64,000 nucleotides of DNA from Piper betle (taxonomy: Eukaryota; Streptophyta; Magnoliopsida; Piperales; Piperaceae): positions 62,001 through 126,000 of the forward strand of contig JAURVB010013235.1 of assembly GCA_033002965.1 (NCBI GenBank), given 5' to 3'. The translations under genes were made by a program, and so were the position numbers. Below the pieces are notes generated by a model. It was not told where the DNA came from and ran no database searches. It worked only from the letters and a program-made list of their open reading frames with translations. Of the stretch, positions 1-11,600 are shown one piece after another (position 1 is the stretch's first letter; each line of letters opens with the position of its first letter).

Positions 1-2242
1 ATTTGAGCCTTCAAAATTTCAAACCATAGGTTTTGGGCTGGAACTACCTTTTTTGCCTTACCCTGGATCTCAAACATTCATCCTCTAATCAATGACAACT
101 TAAATTGTTATAGTACAAAAAGCTTACTGACAAAACTTCTTACCTCCCTTTCATAACGCGTATAGAGCTCCTCAAATTCTTCACCCCAACAATCAGCTAA
201 TCCAGGAGCCTCATTGGGGCAGAACAAAGACCATTCTCCGTAACCTTGAACCCTTTTAAGAAAGAGATCAGGCACCCATAAGGCATAGAAAAGATCTCTT
301 GCTCTATGCTCCTCCTGTTTTTTAAAAAAATACCGAAATGACTGATTGAATAAATGCAATCCAAAATCCAGAAACACCTTGCTCCAAATTATGAAGCAAT
401 CTAATTGCCTTAATCAAATAGACACTAGTATTTAACAAAATGAAGTATGCTTTAACTTCACTAGCTGATTTGAAATTTCAGGCAAACATCATAAGTAAAA
501 CAATGGTAATCAAGTAAACAAAAAATAAGAAGAAACACTATTATTAGAGATTCTAACGAACTGCCTGTCAATAGAATATACCTTTCCATGGTTTTTCCTG
601 AGATCCAGAAATTCAAAAATATCAGAATGCCATGGTTCCAAGTACACAGCAAAAGCACCTAAAAAAGCCCAATATCAATATCATGTAAGCAATAAGTGAT
701 AAACATTTCTTTGCTCAATTATAATAAATTAAAGTGCATAGTAATTACCCTTCCTCTTGCCTCCTCCTTGGTCAACATAACGAGCAGTATCATTGAAAAC
801 CTGAAGCATTGGGACAATTCCATTTGATGTTCCATTTGTGCCACGAATGTAACTACCAGCTGCACGTATATTGTGAACAGAAACACCAATTCCTCCAGCT
901 GATTTGCTAATGACAGCACATTCTTTTAAAGTATCATAGATTCCTTCAATACTATCATCTTTCATGCATATGAGGAAGCAACTACTTAACTGTAGAGCAT
1001 ATAAGGACAAAAGCAGTGAAGATATATAGCAAATCAAAATAAGCCTCGTGGATGGATTGACAAAACAACAAACAAAACCTGAGGCCTTGGAGTGCCTGCA
1101 TTGAACAAGGTGGGAGATGCATGAGTGAACCAACGCTGTGACATCAGATGGTATGTTTGAATAACAGAATCAATGTCACACTTGTGAAGGCCAACAGAAA
1201 CTCTCATCAACATATGCTGAGGCCTTTCCACAACCTTCCCCGAAATTTTCAAGAGATATGATCGCTCAAGGGTTTTAAAACCAAAGTAGTCATAGTCGAA
1301 ATCCCTATCATAAATAATTTCACTGTCCAGTCGCACAGCATTCTATAAAATAGGATGATGAAAAATTGAATTAGAATCATGAAAACAAAGGCATCATCTG
1401 ATATCAATGAGCATATGCCCACAAAAAATGGTACTCAATTACAGATGGACAACAATACAAGTTAGCAAACTAAACATCATTAAAGAGATCCTAATGATAA
1501 AGATAGAAGAATCATACCTTCATGATTATCTCATAAACATCATCAGCAACTAAAGGAGCCTTTTTGCCTGACCTCTCGTCGTAATGAAAGTACATCTCTT
1601 TGATCCTGCAACATAAGGACGGAAAGGTTAGACAATTGGTTACCCTATTGGGCTGCTATAAATTCAAGATAATGCATTTTCAGCCTTTCCAATTAAAAGG
1701 ATAACACTAGCAAAAGAAAGGAAATGAAAAAAAAAAAAAAGTGGATTGAGAAAAAGCAAAACCACTTACGTCTCTGAGAATGATTTCTTGGTGTTCTTAT
1801 GAAGGTTCGAAACAGCAATCCTAGCCGCAAGCTGAAATTCACATAGCAAGAGTTTACTCCCAAATAGGACACACTTCAAATTTCAAAATAATCAGACGGT
1901 TGCATAACAAACTGTTAATTTCCGACGAAAAACGGTTTACGTCGATAACATTAAAAAGAATATTCTCAAAACCATTATTTAATTCTAAAAAAATTGAAAA
2001 CCAAAGATTCTTACACAAGCATAGTCAGGATGGTTGGTAGTCATGGAGGCAGCAGTCTCGGCGGCAAGCTCATCAAGCTGGCTGGTGGTGACGCCCTTGT
2101 AGACGCCGGCGCAGACCTTCTGTGATACAAGGACTGGATCACAATGGTCGATGTTGAGGCCATAGCTAAGCTTCTTCAAACGGGCGGTGATCTTGTCGAA
2201 GTGCACCGTCTCCTGCCGACCGTCTCTCTTCACCACATACAT
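1..2242 (-). CDS. RNR1: Ribonucleoside-diphosphate reductase large subunit (5' part; gene runs off the left edge)
   Basis: Class I ribonucleotide reductase alpha chain, which reduces ribonucleoside diphosphates to deoxyribonucleotides in the cytosol together with the small subunit. Eight exons were read by frame and GT-AG sites: 2242-2015, 1831-1770, 1605-1518, 1342-1079, 989-749, 658-582, 314-144 and 62-1. They give about 397 residues, roughly half of the usual 800 or more. Residues 1-90 form the ATP-cone (starts [18 protein letters not shown]), the site of overall allosteric control. The reductase N-terminal domain follows. PRPQLSSCFL places Cys218, one of the redox-active pair of the family, at the start of exon 5, and [12 protein letters not shown] lies downstream. 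The radical-site Cys and C-terminal swivel cysteines would lie beyond the window. The start was chosen because it opens the ATP-cone; an upstream ATG-less extension in the same frame is not conserved. Confidence 0.95.
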
Positions 2243-2560
2243 CGCTGCCCCCACTCTCACAGACGTTTCTTCAAACACCTACCTATACTCTTCTCTTTGA
2301 GGAAGGAGACAAGGGACAAAGAGGAAGACATCAGGGTGTTAAATAAGGGGTGGCGGATGAGTCGTGCCGGGGAAGGCGACGAAGTAGGTGAGTGTGATAC
2401 AAAATTTCAAATTCGTATCTGGATTTCGACAAGTCGCTTTGTTTCTCCGGGACCAAGAAGAGGAGAGGGGAGGGTGGTGGGCCACCGCCGGCAACGGCCG
2501 CGGGTAATACGAAGGGCGGTGGTGGTGGTGGGACCGACCGCCGGGCGAAAAATTTGTTTT

Positions 2561-2568
2561 TTTGCCGC
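2561..2568 (+). promoter_or_regulatory. E2F-type site upstream of RNR1
   Basis: TTTGCCGC is a perfect match to the E2F consensus TTTSSCGC. It lies about 320 bp upstream of the RNR1 start codon, within a GC-rich stretch (2440-2600) that probably holds the 5' UTR and core promoter. Plant ribonucleotide reductase genes are known S-phase E2F targets, so the placement makes sense. Function here is inferred. Confidence 0.45.
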
Positions 2569-2649
2569 GCAGTCGGTTTTGGGACTTGCGCGGGAGGTTT
2601 GGGCTTTTTGACATTTCATTTTTTTGTATTTGGGGTCGTTAATTGGCAT

Positions 2650-3295
2650 TAACTAAAGCGATACCTTTCACAGGTCGCTCTTGCTGAGTGGCTTCCGCGA
2701 GAAGGCACTCGTACCTATTTATTTACACTTCTCTATTAATGCAATAAAAATTAAAATTTACTTATAAAATTAGGGTATGCAAAATAATTATAATATATCT
2801 CATTATTTAATAAAATCTTACCTATGACTACCCTCAACTTAAGTTTAAATTTTGAATAATGATAACACTTAATACTCTTTTACATAAAAATTAGACTTTT
2901 CACTATTAAGTGCGCGTAGAATTGTTTAGCGTCCTAGATGAGATCAAAAGGTTGAAACAAAGGACTCGCGTAGACGGGGGCAATTTAACCGTTGATTTTA
3001 GAGGTGATCGAATGGCTACTGGAGTGCATCTTCCCTATTTAAGGCTTTTGAGCTTAGTTAATTATTATCGAGCAGCATGACAGAACATGATTCATGCGCC
3101 CTTCCTAACTCACAAAAAGACGGAAGAAAAAGAATTAAAACTGTTCGTTTTTCAGAGATATTTAATAAAAAAATAATAAATACGTTAATGTTAAAAAAAT
3201 ATATTATCAAGACAAACAGGTTAGAGAATGCTTACCACGGAGGCTTACATCCATGTGATAACAATGGCTTTATCTTACATTAGTCAACGGCTAAA
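2650..3295. other. Intergenic, AT-rich
   Basis: The stretch separates the RNR1 promoter from the 3' end of the SET-domain gene. I see no conserved coding sequence. A short plus-strand open frame at 3077-3283 has no recognisable content. Confidence 0.6.
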
Positions 3296-6200
3296 TTAAT
3301 GTTCACTAGCTTGACTCAAATATTTTACCTCGTCATGGTTCACAGCTTCGAGAATTGCCGGGTTTTGACGCACTTTGGGGGCTAAGACAATGTGTTTCAT
3401 AATGATTGAATAAAAATCAAACTCTGCTTTTAGCTTACAACAACTGCCCTCGATCCATTTTTCGGCAAGACTTGTAGAGACACTATCCTGGCTGTCCTTC
3501 TCATGCTCTTCAATCGCAGGCCGTATTTCATCATACAAGGAATCAAGTTGAGAAGTGGCCTTCTTTTTCATCTCCTAAATAGGAATTCAAACATTCAATT
3601 TCTTGTTGCCAATAAACATCTCCTCCATATGGTGATAAAAAATTGCGCGAACCCAGTTAAATATATGTGATTAAATTACCTCACAGGCCAGTACTTCCTT
3701 TCTTGCTTCATCTGATTGTAGAAGTTCACCAACAATTTGAGCATCCAAGCTCATCTGTCCAAAGCTTTTCAGTCGTCCGCCAGAATGCATTACAACTTTC
3801 CTCTTCTTTGAAAGAGGCTGTGATTTTATATAATAGTTTCGACATGCACTGTTACTTCGAATGCGAGATAGCATGGCATTTTTAGGCCCAAAGTTCTGTT
3901 GGCCATTCACTTGGTTCTCTTCCATTGGTCCAACTGGTTCAACCTTTACATCTTGCACCATACTATCATCATAAACTGCTTGTAGAGGATCTATAGAAAT
4001 TGGTTCCTCATTGGGATAAGTGACACTATCCACTATCATCAGCTGGAGTTGATTTTCTTCTTGCGAGGAAACATTACCAGGTATATCTGAAATCTCTGGG
4101 AGCTTAACTGCTGGATAATCTTCCTCAGAATCATAAAGAGGGATATCATCAACAGAATATCTGTCATTGGAGCATATACCAAAGTCAAAAGAACATTAAC
4201 TTCTTCAACACAAGCACCATTAAAAGCTTATTAATGCCTTAAATTGGCCAGGATGGTAATTTGATACGCTAAAAGAGTAAACATACAGCAAAGCAATTTT
4301 AAAATCATTAGAGAAATGAACAAGCATTCAAGAATCCTCTGCAAAATCAATTGTTTGTTTTCTGTAATACCTGATGTCATCATCTTCCCATAGGTAAGTT
4401 GCCTCCTGCAAAAATTTGGCACCGGGGCAACCAATCAATAGACAAAATTTAGAAAGGAGAAACATAAGTAAGTAGTTAAGTTATGATTTAGGCTTATGCG
4501 ATGGTGATGGCAACCAAATATGAAATTTAGTATCTACATTAAGTGTGAAATTGGAATTAAAGAAATTGATTATTGCATAATTGACACCATATGCAATTGG
4601 AAAATAAAGGAAAACTAAAAGGCTTAAACTGTAAAGAAAGAAGTGACTAAGTCGCACAGCCAATAAAACTGAGATGTACGTCACCTGTAAGAGGCAACTC
4701 TATATAAAGACTTCTAGGTATAACGATTTCCTAATACAGCCTACTCATAAAAGGAACTAAACTACAAGGTAACGTGTTATAGAAGGAAAAAAATGTACCC
4801 TAATAATAAGCGACTTAAAATAGGAACTTTTGTAGATTGTAGTGCATCAATAATGAACCTCATTTAATAAGATAAAATAAGAGCACTACCTGAAAACCAC
4901 GAGATTTTGCTCCAAGAAATCCAAAACAAGAAGATGCACCACACAAACATCGAACTTTGGCTCCTCCATACCATTCAAAGTTGTAATCATAAGCTAGTTC
5001 TGTGCCTGGGCTAATATCCTGCTTTGCAAATATGCCAACTCTATTCTCTCCCAACACTGTCCATTTCCTTGTTTCACAGTTTGGCAGACTGTAATGCTCA
5101 AACAGTTAGATCTTTTAAGCTAAGAAAGAAAGAGTGCATAGTGGACAATATAATATCTTCTAATTTTGGTTGAATTTTAATTCTCGCATTTCCTCAAATC
5201 CACTGTAATATTTCTCCTCACTTTTTTGAGACACGAATGGTTTAGCCCTTGGAGTCCAAGTAAGCAAACGTCATGAACTTAGTCAAAAACAATCACTGTG
5301 ACCTCTGTTGTGCCACATTTATCATGAAGACTATGCTTGTAGACTAGATGTATCAAAAATTAAATGCCATATATAAAAGCATCAGTACTAGCCATGTGAT
5401 AAATTATGGGCAGACAAATTTCAGTTATTTGGGTAACATAACAGTCAAACAAATTTAATTTTTCTAGCATGCCGAGGAACTAACCATGAATGATTAATAA
5501 ACCTTGCAAGGCTTCCTTTCCTGGTTGCATCTATCGATTCATGTGCATTAAGGGATATAATAAATGCATCCTTTAATCCTGCAGTGAACGAGTCAAACAA
5601 CAATTGTAATGGAGGGAAGATGAGGAAGCTAGAGGCAAACAACAAAAGCAATATTACCTTGAGCCTCGTAAGTTTGGGCTCTTCTCTTAGCTTCTTTCCA
5701 AGAGATCACTTCCCCGCAATATTCAATAACGAATTGGCCAGCCTACAAATGCATAAATTCTTACAAACATGCTAAAAGTCAAGTTCACGTGCATATACAA
5801 GTTTTAGTTCGTGATTGAGTGGTGTAATGAGATATCAACATCAAAATAGAAGGAACATGCCAAAAACTGATCCAATTATTTCATGCCATGGAAACTAACC
5901 TTGATTTCTTCATCAGCAAGAAGACCCCAACCACGGCCTTCAGTCTTGAACAATTTTAATCGAGGTGATTCATGCTTCTGGAATTTCTGCATTGATAAAA
6001 AGCATTTCATTGGCAGTGCAGAGAAGCATACATGATGTCTTTGTGAATACTTAAATGCTATCCATCCAAACATCACAAAAAGAATATCATTGTAAAAATT
6101 TATAAATTAAAGTTACTGATAGCTTACAAAAGATAACAAATTTTCAATAGCGAAGACATGTAATGTCTAAAGTACCCAAAGGATTTTACCCAAGCTGCTG

Positions 6201-8102
6201 ACCAATCACAAATATTTGTAAACTTGAGATATATTTCTCAATGATGCACTTCCAATTTCAAGGGCAACTGCTGGCCTGCTCAGATTTCAGATGAAAAATG
6301 TGCAGAAAGCTTTGTTGATATCACAACAAAAACCTAGAATAAAAGACTAAATTGAGAATAGGGTAGTTCCTATAATGGAAGCTAGGAGACTGAACCATTG
6401 TGTGCTATAGACACTTACCTGTCAGTGAAGTGAAGTTAATGGGTTGTTGATGGAGAAGCATATATTAGACATTCTCATTAGGAAACTGATTATATATAAG
6501 TAGTATTATTTAAAGCAGTATCTTATAATTGCTTGGGATTTTCGGGATCAGGTCAATATCAGTTGCTATGTATGGCTGCAAGCCTACATTACAGGACAGA
6601 TTTGTTAATGAATAGAATAAAGTTCTTGGCTTTGGGTCATCTCTCCTCTTTAAATTTTGACTAAATTTCTCCCCTTTAGTTTGTTCTCTTAATTCATCGT
6701 CCATTAGTCAGGAAAACTCATCGAAATTGAAAGCTAGGAGGGAGTAAATTTATAGACTGAATAGATGGCCCATGCCTAAGGCGGAGAAAAGAGAAACAAG
6801 AATGGACCATGACTGTGACTAAAGATATAGCATTTACACAAGCCCCATATTTCAGCCTACGAATATATGAATGGAAGTTTGCTACTTCCCAAAGATGCGT
6901 GGTGACTAGCAATCAAATCAATCTTATTCACCCTGCCAGGCTTTTAAATGTAAAAAACATCAAATTCTATTAATAACGAAACTGTATTAACCATCCAGAG
7001 CAAAATAGTATATAACAACAAGAATACATGGTAAAAGATTCTTTTTCCCAAACCTGATTTTTGCATTGAACACCGCATTGGCAATATCCCAGTGTGCACT
7101 CTGTGCTGGTTAGAACATTCAAACAACTTTCTCCACATGCACTATCAGGTTCCTTAGGTTCATACTTGCAAATACAAACGGCAATATCTTCCTCTTTCTG
7201 CTTTTTGTGCCTTACGAACAGCACAATAAACCAATTACACTTTGAAAGAAACATCTCAAATCAATATAAATGACGTATGACTTGCCTTTACACTTACAAA
7301 ACTCATTTTGCAACTTCAACTAGCAAAAAGGAAGACTCTTTAAGGTTCCTAAGACAATGCACGCACATTTTTTCCTCTTTGCTACATGTCTCTAGTAAAT
7401 ATAAGCCGCATTTCTGGCATGGGCTACAGTCTTCTGAAATTATTTTTCAATTTGCAATACCAAAGACCATAGCCCTCATTAGGAACGGCAAGCATGCTAA
7501 AACTTATTAATCAAATTGGTCTTTTATTCCACTCCTTTGCAGGTAATACTTAGATCATACATTTTGAAAAAACTCAACACATGTATAGCAAAACCATGAA
7601 AAAAAGGAATATGATTACAAATACACTTAAACGCATTATCCACATCATCCGGTCATGAATTTCCACGTTGTGCAATAGTTTTTTCTTATTTTCTTTTATT
7701 GGGCAAAATAGTACGAGAATGTGAAAACAGCAGCTACATTGAGAGGTAAAATATTTATCATACATCTATAACAAGCTGACGATGTCAACCAATCGGCAGA
7801 AACTGATATATAATCTGAAATACCTGAATTTATTTTTTAAAATAATTTTTTTAAAAAAATCGACTCACTTCCGGTATAGATATTCGTTCTGTTCTATATG
7901 GATGTAAAGTGGAGGCCCTTCAGACTGCCCATCCTGCACAACAACGACTATCATTCATTCAAGGAGATTAATCCAACAACTCAGTTTTCTATATTCTCCA
8001 TAAATTGATCCTATTCAAACACTAACATTGGATAAATAAAGCAAGCACCAACCAAAAAACGAAGATGAAAAAACAGAAAGACACAACCTTCCACCTTACC
8101 AT
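3296..8102 (-). CDS. ASHH1: Histone-lysine N-methyltransferase ASHH1-like (SET domain group)
   Basis: Nuclear lysine methyltransferase of the Ash1/Set2 group acting on histone H3, orthologous in layout to Arabidopsis ASHH1/SDG26. Exons: 8102-8100, 7933-7869, 7210-7054, 5986-5900, 5742-5658, 5578-5485, 5088-4890, 4405-4371, 4160-3680 and 3574-3296. All phases fit and give about 494 residues; the Arabidopsis protein has nearly the same length. Order: AWS cysteine cluster (residues 30-75, EEDIAVCICKYEP), SET (about 80-205, with EYCGEVISW, RFINHSC, LAYDYNF), post-SET CLCGASSC, an acidic linker, and a C-terminal helical region with LYDEIRPAIEEHEKDSQDSV, typical of ASHH1. The S-adenosylmethionine-binding NHSC motif is split by an intron after the first two bases of the Cys codon. 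The modelled start codon is the last three bases of exon 1, the weakest point of the model. Confidence 0.92.
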
Positions 8103-8207
8103 TCCCAAGGCAATATTTTTCCCAGCCCCGGCGATCCCACCACCATCAACCTTTCAACAATTGTCAATTGAAAGCAATTAGCTTCGTCGTCGACCGACGC
8201 CCGACAT
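8100..8207 (-). promoter_or_regulatory. Upstream open reading frames in the ASHH1-like leader
   Basis: The leader has an ATG at 8207-8205 opening a 9-codon frame that stops at 8178. A second ATG at 8146-8144 opens a frame that runs past the modelled start (8102) in a different register and stops inside exon 2. If the transcript starts upstream of 8207, both would reduce initiation at the main ATG. This is inferred; no transcript start is known. Confidence 0.4.
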
Positions 8208-8665
8208 CGATTCGAGCTTTTTTTGCGCCGCCGGCGATCTCTCACCTCTCTCGATGCCGGTGAACTTATGGGCCTCCAATAGCAGTCCGGTTCTAATATC
8301 AGTGGGCCTGTAGAGGCTCATAATTTTTTGGACACAAGGGCCCATTTAAAGATCAAGCGGCATGCCTCGTTGGCCAAAACGTCACGCTGCATGGTCCCAC
8401 AAATGGGACCACAAGCCCACTCCCACATTATATATAATTAATCACATTCAATATATAAAATTATTAATTAATGGAAGGTAATCTTTCCTGTAAATGGCCA
8501 TTTCGAGTTAGCCAAACCGAATTCCTCTTTAAGTTCTAATTGAGTTTTTAAATTAATATATAATTGAAGATAAATTCTGTCCACGATTGTTTTTCAATTT
8601 ATCCCAATCGATTTTTTCTTTAAATTTTAATTAAAATTTTAAATTAATATATAATAAAAAAATAT
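8208..8665. other. Intergenic, promoter side of the ASHH1-like gene
   Basis: AT-rich after about 8430. It contains the probable ASHH1 promoter near 8210-8400. I see no gene or clear repeat up to the target duplication at 8666. Confidence 0.5.
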
Positions 8666-8670
8666 TTTAT

Positions 8671-11600
8671 TATAAAATTCGTGACTCGAGTCAGAGTTTT
8701 ACGGGAGTGAACCAGTCAGTTCAACCGTCGGTTCGAGGACCGCGAGCTGAGTTGAGGCCAGCTGTGAGTTATGAGTGATGAGGGTCATGTATGCTCAAGT
8801 GTACGATGATAACGTCTAAAAGATGATGAAAAATGGGTTGTAAAGTATATAGAGGTATACAGTATTGATTATTATTTTTATTTTATCGCAGAATAGTTTT
8901 GAGGCCGAATAACGCATTAGGATGCGTTGGATTATATTCGGGTGGGTTATTGGTTATAGAACATATCATTTGGATGTTGCTGTGTTCGTTTGATTTTACA
9001 GGATTTTTCCCAAATTTTTTGGATTTTTTTAGGATTTATGAGGAGATAGTTATTATTATTTACACGAGTCGGAGTCGAGTCAAGTTTAATTTACAAAACT
9101 GCCATCGCACGCCCCTTCATCTTTCCAGACACTTACCCTCCCAAAACCCTCGCCGCCGTTGTGTGCTGTCGTCAACGCCGTGTTGCCGCCGATCAACGCC
9201 GCCCCACCCTGCCGTGCAATCGCCGTGCCGCCACAACCCACCCCGGCCACTGTCTCGCCGCCACGATGCCGGAATCGCCCCACAAGCCGCGACGCCCTCC
9301 CTCGTTGATTCGCCACCATCCGGGCCGCGCCGCCGCCGCTGTGACCCCGACGACCACCCCCTCGCTGTCGCCGACGTTTCCCCCATCATCCCGACCGCCG
9401 TCGAGGCCGGCCGCAGCCCCGATCGGAGCATGTCGCCGCCGCCGCCCATTTTCAACGCCGCCGACGACAGCCATCGCCGTCCCGGCTGCTTTGTTTGACA
9501 CCACCATCGGACCAAGCTCGTCGAGCTGGTGCTGATAGACCCCCTGATTGCCCCATCCCGAATCATCGCCGGAAAACCGCCGAAATCCGTTGGAATCCGC
9601 CGGAAAACTGCCGACACTCGCCAGAAAACTGCCAGAACCGCCAGAAAATTGGATTCGTCGGAAATTCACCGGATCATCCGCCGAACGCACCCGATCCAAT
9701 CTGATCGGACTTCGGACGCCGCTAGGTGCCGAATTCGAGTTTCGAGCCACGAAACGGAAACCCTAGCCGTCGCCGATTTTCGACGATGCGAGGTATAATT
9801 TATTTTTAACTTAATTATTTGAAAGTATTGATTATTAGAATTGCATGCTAGGATTGGTGAATTGTGTGTTATAATAATATATATAAATGTAGATTTGATT
9901 AAGGATAAATTGTGAAATTTGTTTGATTGAGTGGTGTTAAAAATAGAGGCTAAGAAACTAATTAGGGTAACTAGGTAATGATCATGATCTAATGCAAACT
10001 AGCCTAAGTAGACTTGCTAGAATTGATATAGGTTGATGTGTGTTGATTGATGTGTGATTGTGTTGAGTGTGTGTGCATGCTATAGGATGTGTGATTCATC
10101 ATGCAGGCGTTAGTTTTTAGCTTGATTGTGTAGGTACGGTGTAGGAGCTCGCCGCCTAGGTGCGTGGACCCTTTTGGAGCTTCTACCAGGTCCGTTTAGG
10201 ACTCGTTCTCTATTTTTACGCTATTCTATTGTGTATTTGATTTATCATGTGCAGGACAAGTTAAGTGGCGTTTTATCGGATCCCACTTAACTCGGGCCAT
10301 TTAGCCAACAGTTCTTTTTTCGGATTAATAACCCTCGAGGATGAGATCCCTCGAGTTTGTTTTCGAACTTCAGATCCAGCTCAAGTTGCCTTCGGGCCTA
10401 TTGTATAAATCCCAACCCAGACCTATATATGTATAGTTTTCGCGTTTTCGGTGAGAGATAGGATGAGGGTTACTTGCAACCACGTCTTCAAATAGGGCGT
10501 GTGCTCGGAAGAGCGGGCTCTGGAGCTGGGGAGAACCCACTTCGTTCCCGAAGGATCCGGACAACTCCACCTTTGAGTTCCTCAAACCCGGAGAAGTGTG
10601 GAGGTTTACGAGTACTGCAATGCAGCGCATGTCTAGACTTGTGGTTCAAAGGGTACTGAAGGCGACTACCTGAGAGTGCTCGGCCTTTGTGCTCAAGGCC
10701 AGGAGTAACATGGAAGGTGCAGAGGGCGGTAAGGAATGAAATTTGATGCGAGAAGCGATAGAGAAATGGCTAAGGCATGAGAATGAGAAAGAAAGGGGGA
10801 TGTTGTCGACCTGAGGGCGACGGCCCGACGGCGACGGCTCCCGTATGTGCCCTGATGAGAGTTCTTGAGGAAGTATATGGTTTTGATTCAATAGGAGAGT
10901 TTGCTCTCCTGTGCCAGATTGATATTAGTTATTTTCCGGGCGGGTAACACTCGTTACTGACGGTTTTTTCTATATATATGTAGGTGAGGAATGCGAGCGA
11001 TGAAAGCTGTCGGGACTGCGGAGGAGCCGCACGGAACCGCGCACACATGTACCTGTCGCCTGTTACGTATTGTAACACCCCAAATCCGGTTCATGCTTGT
11101 GAACCGAACCGGCATGTTACAGGCCCTGGTTAGGTCGGCTAACTTGAACCTAACTCGTGCGGATCTAATCTCGACGTAGACCTCATTGCTCCTCCGTCCA
11201 AGCTGGCTCCTCCAACTCGTGATTATTACCAACATATAGTATAAAAACACGTCAGTAACAAGTGTTACTGGTCCGGAAAATAAAATAACTATAACAAGCT
11301 GGCTATGAGAGCAAACTCTCATATGAAAGAAAACATCATATACTCCACGTGAACACTCTGAAGGGCACTACTAAGGAGCCACTAGGCTGCAGACCCGGTA
11401 GCATCCCGAACTTACTGATCTGCTGCTAGTACTGTGCCGCTCTCGGCACTTCTTTTTCAGTACTTCTCGTGAAACTTTATCCTAAGTCCTCTCTTACCTC
11501 CATATTTCTCCTGGCCTTGAGCACGAAGGCCGAGTACTCTCAGGCAGTCGCCTTTAGTACCCTTTGAACCACAAGTCCGGACATGTGCTGTACTAAACAG

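Noticed and set aside
2144..2611. 155-codon plus-strand frame
   Set aside because: Antisense to RNR1 exon 1 and its GC-rich promoter.
8899..9798. Several overlapping open frames of 70-200 codons on both strands
   Set aside because: They lie in the GC-rich block of LTR A, where lack of AT removes stops. Composition is Pro/Arg/Gly low-complexity, and none is kept between LTR copies.
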